Shown here: positions 55,420 to 64,000 of the stretch, piece by piece
How the letters are laid out: every line of letters begins with the position of its first letter
How positions within the stretch are numbered: the first letter of the stretch is position 1
Source: Oopsacas minuta
Taxonomy: Eukaryota > Porifera > Hexactinellida > Lyssacinosida > Leucopsacidae
DNA length: 64,000 nucleotides
Direction of reading: 5' to 3'
Assembly: GCA_024704765.1 (NCBI GenBank)
Contig: JAKMXF010000005.1
Coordinates: 62,001 to 126,000 of the forward strand
The notes under the pieces: model-generated
Database searches by the model: none
The model's input: only the letters and a program-made list of their open reading frames with translations
Told to the model about the DNA's origin: nothing
Position numbers and translations under genes: made by a program

Positions 55420-56350
55420 TCCCCACATTGAGCTGGCCTAACTCTTCGTCATGTGTGTAGGCAGATTGCAGTCCTACAGACTGCACATGTCGTCAGATAT
55501 TCTGTGTGAGGTGGAAGAAGCAGCACTTCACTACTGTGTTGGGCTAGACATGCTCAAAGCTGGTAATTGCGCCCTTCTCAAAGTCCAGGAGCATCTGTTG
55601 AGGCTGGGCAAGTGGACACAGTAGGCGGATCTGTTCCCACATCCTCAGGTAGGCAGCCTCCGTCTTGTTGGGCAGTAGCACGAACAGGCTCGGTAACAAA
55701 TGATCAGTCTTCATAGGATCATCTCCGCCACGGAGTACATGCACCACATACACCTGGGCGAAGAGTGGAGGTGCCGTCTTGAAGGTGCCATCAGCTAGCC
55801 AGATCTTGCTTCGCTGCAGCATCCCGAGGTTGTGTTGTGTCGCGAAGATGAAGAATCTGTGTACATCGTCTGCACCAGAGTCGTAGAGTAAGAACTGTTC
55901 TCCCTTGGCTGTCTGCTGGTAGACTGCTGGTAGAGCTAGCGCTGCTAGAGTGGTAAGCTGTGCTGGGGCTGCAAGTAAACTAGCACGTTGGCGTTGTATC
56001 ATCCGCTTCAGGCTGTCCAGTTTGGGGAGTTTAGCAGCAGTACCCTCTGATGCAGTTTGCAAACTCTCGCTCACTATGTGGTGTGTGCTATCCTGGGACT
56101 CCCGTGCTTTCCTCTACATGCCTGCCTTCGCTTCACAACAACCCGCTGCCTGCTCGTCAGGCCCATGGGAGTGCTCATTCGTGCGCTTGACTATCACCAT
56201 CCCTTTGGTAAGAACTCTAGCTTTGCAGACTCCTCTTTGCTCACACAACCAATGCGTCACATCTCCAACTCTCCTCTGCACTCCAATAAATATTCATTCT
56301 CCGACAGCTTATCTCCGCCACTTTGTAACTTGATCGGCCTAAAAGTCGGC
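55420..56350 (-). pseudogene. Mutator-like transposase with FLYWCH-type finger, G+C-rich
   Basis: Read from 56350 leftward. LSENEYL, WRCDAL and CKARVLTKGMVIVKRTNEHSHGP (in a broken frame, near 56310-56140) form a FLYWCH-type zinc finger. After a stop, 56074-55544 is open for 176 codons with IWLADGTFKTAPPLFAQVYV (first catalytic Asp), PSLFVLLPNKTEAAYLRMWE and MLLDFEKGAITSFEHV (second Asp). Beyond a TAG, the frame continues VVKCCFFHLTQNI (MULE C...H motif) to about 55420, where it is truncated before the last catalytic Glu. The stretch is visibly richer in G+C than anything around it, which suggests a younger or foreign element. Confidence 0.85.
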
Positions 56351-56663
56351 TGATCAAGAGGTTCCGCCATAAGGATTATTAGATTTCAAAGACACAAGTA
56401 ATAAGTAATATTGAGAAAACGAATCTGAGTTAGAACTAGATCATTTCTATTTATGTCCGAGGATTGCAAATATCACAGGTGATCACATCCTGTTTACTAC
56501 ATTCCTCTTTACCAAGTATAGCCCTAAGAGTATTTACTTCGTGTGTATTTACTTAATACTTACTGTCGCAATCTTTAGAATTAATATCATTAAATGGATT
56601 CATGGAATCATGTCATCTAAAATTCGAATTATCTATCCAATTAAGATTTTCCGTGTGTAGGTA
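56351..56663. other. AT-rich DNA between two elements
   Basis: Nothing recognised. Confidence 0.3.
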
Positions 56664-58963
56664 TAACACTGCCCTGCGTCAAATTTGCTGATTATTATCC
56701 ATGGGTTGTTTTTAGTTAACTTGAGTATGCTGATTCTCAATCTGTCATCAGAATTCCCCTATCACGTCTCGTTTTTACTCAAATGTCATTTTAATGTAAG
56801 TCGATTTTTTTAAGTACACTTCCCTAGAATAAATGATTATATTTGATACATGTGTGAATTTTTGTCTTTTGAAATAAACAGATGCGTGCTTTATTGCATT
56901 TTCTAATTAGTCCCTTTAACTCCATTCTTTTCTTCATAATTTTTTAATTTTTATTTTTGTTATATACAGCTTTATTGTACTATAGTCTACTATTTTGATA
57001 TTTTATTATCATATGGCTTATCGGAGAAGGTGCAGTAATGATCCAGACGTCTTTTGTTATATTTGTGGGAGTTTTATTACTTCTAAACAAACTACGGCAA
57101 TAACAGGATTTGTTAAAAAAGCATATTTAGAATATTTTGGAATGAGATTAGGTGATCAAGACAAAACATGGGCTCCACATACAGTGTGCCGATCTTGTGT
57201 AGAAAATTTGAGACAATGGACAAAAGGAATCAGAAAGAGTTTAAGTTTTGGAATTCCAATGATATGGAGAGAGCCACAAAATCACATTAGCGATTGTTAC
57301 TTTTGTATGGCGAATATTTCCGGATTCAATGCTAAAACCAAGTCATTGATCAAGTATCCAAATTTACATTCAGCAATACGACCCGTTCCCCATTCTATTG
57401 ATGTACCTGTTCCAAAATTTACTAATTTGGATGTTATCTCGGAAATTGATGATTGTGAAACTAGAGATTCATTAATTAGAGAAGATGAGGATTTTATTCC
57501 GTGTGTATTATCTCGTTCTAATTCTTCACAGTTATTTAATCAGTCTGAATTAAATGATTTGGTACGTGATTTAGATTTACCTAAAGAATCTGCGGAGTTG
57601 TTAGGTTCTAGGCTAAAAGAAAAAAACTTGCTTCTCCCAGAAACAAAATTTTACTCATATAGGAACAGAGAGATCGAATTTTTGAAATATTTCATAATGG
57701 AAGACGGATTTGTGTTTTGTCATGATGTTTCACCGCTAGTTAATGCTCTTGGATGTCCGTATGTACCTAATGATTGGAGACTCTTTATTGATAGTTCAAA
57801 ACAAAGTTTGAAATGTGTTCTACTTCATAATGGCAACAAATTTAGTTCCATACCAATTGGACATTCAGTAAGTTTAAAGGAACGATATGATAACATGAAA
57901 ATTGTGCTTCATAAAATTAATTATCACCAGCACAATTGGGTAATCTGTGGTGACTTAAAGATCATATGCATTCTTTTGGGAAAGCAATCAGGATATACAA
58001 AATACCCTTGTTTTTTATGCTTATGGGACAGTCGTGCAAAGAGCTAACACTATTCTAGACAGAGCTGGCCAGCTAGAACCAATCTTAATGTTGGAGATAA
58101 GAACATTATTCACGAGCCTCTAGGGGATCCTCTCAAGATTTTGCTTCCACCACTTCATATAAAATTAGGATTGATGAAACAGTTTGTAAGGGCATTAGAT
58201 AAAGAAGGAAATTGTTTCAAATATATTACCGAGAAATTTTACTACCTAAGTGATGAAAAAAGAAAAGCCGGTATATTCGACGGTCCTCAGATAAGACAAC
58301 TTGTTCGAGATGATAATTTTCAAATTCTATGATATGCAAAGAAAAATGTGCATGGAATGCATTTGTAGATGTCATGAAAAACTTCTTGGGAAATACGAAA
58401 TCTCCTAATTATAAAATACTTGTGAATGAGTTGATTGAATCTTACAAGAATCTCGGCTGCAATATGAGTGTAAAAGTTCACTTTCTTCACAGTCATATTG
58501 ACTATTTTCCAGAGAATCTTGGAGCTGTTTCCGAGGAGCAAGGTGAACGATTCCACCAAGACATAAAAACAATGGAAACACGATATCAGGGGAGGTGGGA
58601 CGTTCATATGATGGCTGATTACTGCTGGTGCCTCAAGAGAGATTGTATTGATGTTATTCATGCTAGAATGTCAAAAAAACGGAAATTTACTCCTGATTCA
58701 GACTAATATATTCAAATTATTTATTAACTAAGATTATATTATCAATAAAAATTTATAAATGGCAGATTTTCACTATTTTACTTGTAGAGGTATCATGCAT
58801 TCATCGATAAATATACCAATATTTAAAAATAATTTTGCAAAAAAACTAGACGTGATACGTATATTTTACAAAATTATTCAAAATCAGTATTAAAATGTGG
58901 ATTAGAAAATGTTTTGCAATAACAATCAGCAAATAAAATTTTTTTTTCCGCAGGGCTGTGTAA
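56664..58963 (+). mobile_element. Unclassified DNA transposon with TAACACTGCCCTGCG termini
   Basis: The left end, TAACACTGCCCTGCGTCAAAT, and the right end, reverse complement TTACACAGCCCTGCGGAAAA, both lead into TTTGCTGATTRTTAT. This forms terminal inverted repeats around a 2.3-kb unit with one gene. The end sequence resembles that of the related unit at 59982-61189 (ACACTGGGCAACA). I could not define a target duplication. I do not know which superfamily this is. Confidence 0.65.
57013..58706 (+). pseudogene. Cys-rich transposon protein of unknown superfamily, nearly intact
   Basis: Starts MAYRRRCSNDPDVFCYICG. The zinc-binding N-terminus has CYICG, WAPHTVCRSCVENLRQW, the signature GIPMIWREPQNH and DCYFCMANISGF. 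Middle: VFCHDVSPLVNALG, then a conserved WVICGDLKIICILLGKQSG...CFLCLWDSR block. The only lesion before 58329 is an in-frame TAA at 58045. The C-terminal part (GDPLKILLPPLHIKLGLMKQ; after a frameshift near 58330, CAWNAFVDVMKNFLGN, VKVHFLHSHIDYF, SEEQGERFHQDIKTME) is a family signature I remember from many uncharacterised, multi-copy animal proteins. Total length would be about 565 residues. Possible catalytic acids are Asp in CGDLK and Glu in SEEQGE, but that is conjecture. Confidence 0.65.
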
Positions 58964-59639
58964 TTATTAGAAAATTGATTATTTACGTGTCTTAGATTAA
59001 ATTAATTAACTAATATCATATCAATTGACCAATCAAATTAGGTGCGAATTGCCGGTATCCGGAAAATTTCACCTCATGCTAGCCGCTTGGCTCGCTCGCG
59101 CTACGCGGTTGCGAATACTGTATTTGCTTGTAACTCGCCACATTGAGTTTGGAATTTTCTTTATCGTGGCATCAATCATTCATATATAAGTAATTGAATT
59201 AAATTCTGATTCAGGGCACATGAATACCCATGTAAAGCTGTTAAAAACAAGTCTCTACGTGTATTAAAGATTTCAACCATTTGTTTACTATATATTCATA
59301 AATATAACAAGTTTATTTATGATTAAATTATAGTCAAAATCTCAAATCGTCTGTGTCGGCCTAGATTTTACTAAATTTACTTTAGTTGATTTTATAAATC
59401 TATTTTGTTCTACTAAATGTCCATTTTAGCAAAGAAAGATAATTTTGAATTTTACTAATATTTTAGACATTAAAATATGTGAAAATATAATTCTACGTTC
59501 TGTTTCCCCATATTTACCAAGTATAAGCTGTCCTGTAAGATAATTTTGATATGTTCACCAAAATGTATGAGAATATGATTAATAATTTGATAAATCAGTG
59601 TGTATATATTTAATAGAATGTATTAACCCAGCTGTCTCA
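58964..59639. other. Intergenic, with inverted dispersed repeat and a palindrome-like GC block
   Basis: 59005-59075 is the inverted copy of 54920-54990. Next to it, GCCGCTTGGCTCGCTCGCGC at about 59081-59102 is the only G+C-rich block here and may be part of a Helitron-like 3' end. Confidence 0.35.
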
Positions 59640-59700
59640 AACTGCTGGCCCGCGGGCCGGATGCGGCCCGCAAACTCACTTTTTTTGGCCCGCGAAGCCT
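59631..59700 (+). repeat. hAT-like terminus with GGCCCGCGGGCC core
   Basis: CAGCTGTCTCAAACTGCTGG, then CCCGCGGGCCGGATGCGGCC, stands out from AT-rich surroundings. CAG-starting ends followed by TCTCAAAC and a GGCCCGCGGGCC palindrome are common in hAT elements. No partner end was found. Confidence 0.45.
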
Positions 59701-60433
59701 TGATGTATCTGGAGCAATATATGTGCACTTTGGATCACTTTAATTATCTTTTAAATCTACCATGTATTCCATTCGTGATTGCCTTTATGTTTTTCCATTT
59801 ATTTCAGATCCACCCTAAAATATATATTTCATATGACATTATAGAATGTTTGTGTCATTTATGCATTAATATAGTTTTGTTTCATTTCAGAAAAATGAAC
59901 CGATTGTGCGAGATTATACTAGTTTTAAGGCCTCAATTACACAATAAGTGAAATGTGAGTATTCTTATTCATAGTTATGTAACACTGGGCAACATCAAAT
60001 CTATTCCTCAAATGAAAATATATTACCTAGACTAGCTTTGGGATGCTGATTCCAAATCTGAAATCAGAATTGGTCTATCACGTCAGGATTTCAAGATATG
60101 AAAATTCACGAAATTCGGATATTGCATTGATTGGCACTATATTATAAGGTACTATACAGTACAAGTTAGGCCTATTGTACAATTTTCTTTTCCAGCGAAT
60201 TGTTGGTCAACAATGCATATTATGTACGGTTAATATTAACATTATTTTGTAAATGTAATGTTCTATCTTTTGACAATTAATGCATTCTTGAGTGTTCTTA
60301 GCCATGGCTATAAGGAGGGGTTATTTAGCCTACTTGCGGGTGGATTGTAGACTGTATCGATAAACTAACAACATTACTGTTTTGCAGAATTTTTAGTTTG
60401 TAACTGATTGTGTATTTAAGCTTTTTGTTTACA

Positions 60434-60886
60434 ATGAATACGAGCAGAAGACAATGCACGAACCACCCGGATAACTTCTACTATATTTGCGGAAAATTTA
60501 CGCCGAAGCCCCAACGAAGAAATATTGCCAATCGTGTCAAGATTGGCTACAAGTATTACTTTGGCTGCAAAGTTGGTGACCAAGACAAGAACTGGGCACC
60601 TCACATCTGCTGTACCGTCTGCTATGCCAGTCTAATCCAATGGCTTAATGGAAAGAAGAAATCCATGCCATTTGCGGTACCTATGATTTGGCGAGAACCT
60701 AAAAACCATACGTCGAATTGTTATTTTGCACAACAAATATTGCTGGATTTTCGACCTCTATACCGTGATGGAATCGCGGTATAGAGGTCGATTTAACCCA
60801 AACATGATGGGGGACTACTGCTGGTTTCTCCAGCGTGAAACTGACACTGAACATGCTCGAAAGAGCGAGTGTATAAAGCACTTTTG
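60434..60886 (+). pseudogene. Cys-rich transposon protein, middle deleted
   Basis: Starts MNTSRRQCTNHPDNFYYICG and follows the 57013-58706 protein closely: GDQDKNWAPHICCTVCYASL, FAVPMIWREPKNHTSNCYF. Near 60750 the homology stops, a palindrome follows (60751-60791), and the C-terminal signature resumes at once as MMGDYCWFLQRETD (60804 on). It ends near 60886. About 420 codons are therefore missing. This is a deletion derivative, likely mobilised in trans if at all. Confidence 0.75.
60751..60791. repeat. Palindrome at the internal deletion junction
   Basis: TCGACCTCTATACCG and its exact reverse complement CGGTATAGAGGTCGA are separated by 11 bases. The palindrome sits exactly between the two retained parts of the transposon gene. 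Confidence 0.9.
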
Positions 60887-61189
60887 AGAGGATACAATGT
60901 TATTTTTGTCTGATTTAATCATCCTGGGTTGTGTTAAATTGTGCAAAATGATAATTCTGTTATTTTTACTAGCAATCATTGTGTTTATTACATGTAATGT
61001 TTTGTTCTGCACAGCCAAAATTAGCCAAAATGACAATTACGGGTTGTTGTGTGCATATGTCATATCTCAAAAACGTGACGTGTTAGAAAAAATCTAAGGC
61101 CAGATTTGGATTCAGCATGGCCATATTAGTCTAGGTAAACTTGAAACGAGCAAGGAATAAAAAATAAGTTGTAAAATGTTGTCCAGTGT

Positions 61190-61984
61190 AATCATTTCTA
61201 TTCGTACTATATAGTGATTATAAATTCAAAATATAATTGCTCAATATTCCGTTGTGTCTGGTTATGACAGGAAATATAATGACGAAATGCTAGATTCCTA
61301 TTACCAAGGTAATTTCAATTGGCTAACTCTAGAAAATTAATCACACATGTTGTAATTGAATTAATGCCTATATTTGATTCTAGACAAATTAAGGAGCACC
61401 TGGTAGCAGAATCTAATCAATTCGTCAACTATTGATGATATAATTCATGATTACATATAAAATTCCAAAATAACAAAACAAATATTCGATACTTTGGAAT
61501 TATACTGCATATTTCTCAAAGAATAATTTTGTAATCCAATAATTAGAGCTTAGGATATCATGGCCATATATGCACTTTATAAACAACCACTAATAAGATC
61601 CAATAACATATCACTTTTTTCCAGTATTCACACATACATTGTCAGTTGGGCTATCTGAAGAAATTTGGGGTAAATTCATTAAATTTTCGAAATGTTTCAT
61701 AGTGATTCCTGGGATTTAGTTAAGTATTGCAGACTATTATTGCATATAAAAGTTTAAAATACTAGGTTTCGACATTGCATACTCTTCAGTATTTCGGTTC
61801 AGAAATAGATCTAGACAAATATAATTACAAAGAACAACACAATAAATATAACATACAAAACACAATCTATATTATTATGAACATTCGATGAAGATTGGTT
61901 TTTTAACTAATCTTCATCTGAATCAACGTCATAATAATCTAAATCCAAGCAGGCAAAATGATACCAACCTTGACACTTGTCACA
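61190..61984. other. AT-rich intergenic DNA
   Basis: Nothing recognised, apart from ordinary AT-rich sequence downstream of the Mutator-like gene. Confidence 0.3.
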
Positions 61985-61990
61985 TTCGAT

Positions 61991-63985
61991 CTATTTGATC
62001 TTGCCTTTTGGTATAGGTGCACCTAGGCCAATACCAATTGTCCCGTCCTTGTATGTGTGTCCACATAATTCACACATGCAATCATCCGTATTCTCACCAG
62101 ATTCGATCTCACTCTCACTAGTATTTTGTGCTCTACTAGATATTGGAAGGGGAACTACTTCTTCACTGTCACTGACACTGTCTGTATCCTTTCTTCCTGA
62201 AGTATACTTTCCTGAGTGATACCCTTCACCATGTTTGCGAATTTGAACTCTAACTTTCTTGCCGCGTCTTTGCTTCCTTGCGAATTTTCGTTGCTGGTTT
62301 CGGAGGATATAGTGACTGTGTTTTATCCTCTTGTTGTCTAATTCCTGAAGTCTGTCGGATAAATGTGGTCCGGAGACGATTTCAAGGGTCTTAAACACCT
62401 TTTGGATACCATGATATCCATCATTGAATATAATAACTGCTAAGGCTGATCCAATCCTCAATACGTCTAAGCCGACCGAATCTGTCTTCTTCACCATGCT
62501 GAAGAGGATGCTATGGATAGCCTCGTTGTTGTTTGACGTTCGGCCGCCGCTGATCTTGTGAATGAATGATGGCGTATCTAATTTGAAGGATCTGGATGTT
62601 ACGTCAATAATGTTCACAGCGTCATGAGATAAATAATTGGGATGATGTGGTGGGGGCTTCTTGTCAACGATGGCGGCTTGGTATTGACACCAACTGTTCT
62701 GTATGCTGAGGTAGTATTGATGGTTGTTTACTGCGTTCTTGTTATTTGCCTCAAGGTGGAGTGGTATAGCCTTGATGGCTCGAATGATTGCTTGAACATC
62801 TCCTTTGTTCCTCTGAACTGCAAGGCGATAGTAGCTTGCAATCTGTCCACACATCGCGTTGGAGAGATGTTTGATTTCGAGCGACTCACTAGTTGAATGC
62901 GTCTAATTTTCCCTAGGAGTAGATTGTCTCTTCAGGGTACCACGGTATCCACCCTCTAACTGTTTGCTGGCCTCTTTTTTGGAAAGTCCCTTGTCTTTCA
63001 TGAGGTCTTTCACATAAACAGACTTAGAAACTCTTGCCTCCTGTCTCTTAGAAAGAATCGCCTTTAACATCTTACAAACATGACTAAGACACTCCAGCCT
63101 GTCAATCTGAAACTCAAGCCCGTTTTTGACATAGATGTCGGCTTCCTGGAGTGCTAAGTCGGCCTTGTTGTCGCCATCTGATACGATTCCGGGAAAGACA
63201 ATGCCGCGTTCAAAAGCCTGTCTGACAACTTTCGGCGCCAATTGGGATTCTAGATGAATAGACGCGTATTCAGAAAATTCTCCTGTACAAACTTTCTCAT
63301 GTGACTGGTACCAGAGATGATGTTCCTTTGTAGTGATGGCATTATCCCTCAACTTGTTTGCATAAATAGAGCATTGCTTGCAACTATTACATGCCACATC
63401 GTACGCAACAACTTTACCGGTGCCCACTGCAATGCTGAAGCGTAGCAATAAGGACTAAATCCTCCACCAGATTTCTTATTTCTGATCTGGTATGCACCGT
63501 CATAAGAGGCCACAATATGCACACAGTTTGATACATGATTGAGTCCATGAAGAATCTCGAGTTCGTTCTTTGCAGCCTCCATGCTTGTATTCGCTAGAAA
63601 CTCGCACACAGTTAGTATATCCTTCTGGGCACGGAAGAATGTGGGAGCAGAAGGTGGAAGTATGATGTCTAGTGTAGCGTGGTATAATTGCAGCTTAGAA
63701 TGTCCACATCCAATGAGTCTACCCCCAAGGATACTAGAGTAGACATAATCATTGCGCTTGACAATCTTCAAGTGCCCACTTGAATCTTAGATCTGAAATG
63801 TCCAGAGATATTGAGGAAACTCGTATACTGATAACACTTGGCACAACGCAACATGAGCTGCATTGGACAGGAAGACTTTGAGGATGTTTGAAAAAGTTCG
63901 AGTGAACCAAGTTGGCAGTGCCGACACACAGCCAGCCTTTCAAAACTGTCATAAATCGCGCCACGTCCAGTACTAAATCGCCTCT
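61991..63985 (-). pseudogene. Mutator-like transposase ('Mutator' pfam20700 type), runs to the window edge
   Basis: Read from the right edge leftward. CRHCQLGS and MLRCAKC (near 63920-63840) give an N-terminal zinc-binding region. RLIGCGHSKLQLYHATLDI and MEAAKNELEIL follow. The core begins VASYDGAYQIRNKKSGGGFS (first catalytic Asp in SYDG), then, after a frameshift near 63440, ISVGTGKVVAYDVACNSCKQC-like sequence. FPGIVSDGDNKADLALQEA carries the second Asp and LECLSHVCKM the conserved Cys/His. A single TAG at 62903 separates this from the C-terminal half (62890-61991), which includes KISGGRTSNNNEAIHSILFS (probable Glu), a basic segment near 62270, and a terminal CMCELCG knuckle. At least two frameshifts and one stop. 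The 5' end may lie beyond base 64000. Confidence 0.82.
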
Positions 63986-64000
63986 TACTAGAAAGACGTC

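Larger units (their letters stand above)
59982..61189 (+). mobile_element. Internally deleted member of the Cys-rich transposon family
   Basis: Terminal inverted repeats of roughly 120-130 bp: ACACTGGGCAACA on the left against ACACTGGACAACA on the right (reverse complement). Further shared blocks are ACCTAGACTA, ATGCTGAWTCCAAATCTG and TMACACGTCA. The interior keeps only the first 110 or so codons and the last 30 or so codons of the gene. Confidence 0.75.

Noticed and set aside
55950-56353. Plus-strand open frames opposite the G+C-rich Mutator-like relic
   Set aside because: They lie antisense to a segment with clear FLYWCH and transposase motifs. High G+C lengthens chance frames.
59598-59951. 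A 117-codon plus-strand protein
   Set aside because: It runs through the hAT-like GGCCCGCGGGCC end and then hydrophobic, AT-driven sequence with no domain.
1-64000. tRNA, rRNA or other structured RNA genes
   Set aside because: No tRNA-like A/B boxes with a cloverleaf and no rRNA stretches were noticed on either strand. A covariance-model search would be needed to exclude them fully.

Overview
The window looks like AT-rich, intergenic and transposon-dense DNA of a multicellular animal. An arthropod, perhaps a crustacean, is my best guess. This rests on the mix of class II elements (mariner, DD41D 'rosa', Merlin, Ginger, Transib, hAT, Mutator-like and Helitron-like), on plausible GT...AG introns and on animal-type host proteins. 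I see no bacterial operon structure, tRNA, rRNA, CRISPR array or reverse transcriptase. The taxonomic guess is inference.

Two probable host genes stand out as intact reading frames. At 8184-9656 (+) lies an RSBN1/KDM9-type histone demethylase domain in one exon, with its HxD...H metal ligands. At 51249-52238 (-) lies a SHARPIN/HOIL-1L-like protein: a PH/EVH1-like domain, then a short helical motif, then a ubiquitin-like domain. Nearly everything else recognisable is mobile DNA in various states of decay.

Layout. 1-7.5 kb: mariner relic, a long hairpin, a decayed Merlin between 435-bp inverted repeats, and a MITE. 8.2-9.7 kb: RSBN1-like gene. 10-16 kb: mostly unassignable AT-rich DNA with fold-backs and tandem repeats. 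16.5-20.1 kb: three abutting relics (mariner, Mutator-like, hAT). 21.6-25.9 kb: 200-bp inverted arms enclosing a DD41D relic and a bounded BED-type hAT (22916-25412, 8-bp target duplication). 26.2-28.7 kb: microsatellite, Helitron-like 5' fragment, and a nearly intact DD41D element (27333-28699, TA flanks).

The architectural centrepiece is a large palindrome. Arms 29517-35401 and 38095-43979 are collinear without any indel between matching reading frames. They surround a 2.7-kb spacer that carries a nearly intact Merlin transposase. Each arm holds a Ginger-type transposon: TGTTG...CAACA ends, a DD35E integrase with H2C2 and GPY/F modules split by introns, and a downstream USP-like cysteine-peptidase region. 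Only the left copy has matching 4-bp target duplications. The outer end of the right copy abruptly becomes a diverged Ginger sequence, suggesting that the duplication or conversion tract ended inside a different Ginger copy.

Immediately outside the right arm, a Transib (RAG1-related) transposon at 45202-48194 interrupts another transposon gene. Its termini begin with CACAGTG, the same heptamer as the V(D)J recombination signal, and the next conserved block sits at different distances at the two ends. Further right are the SHARPIN-like gene, a G+C-rich FLYWCH/Mutator-like relic, two members of an unclassified Cys-rich transposon family (one internally deleted with a palindrome at the junction), and a Mutator-like transposase running off the right edge.
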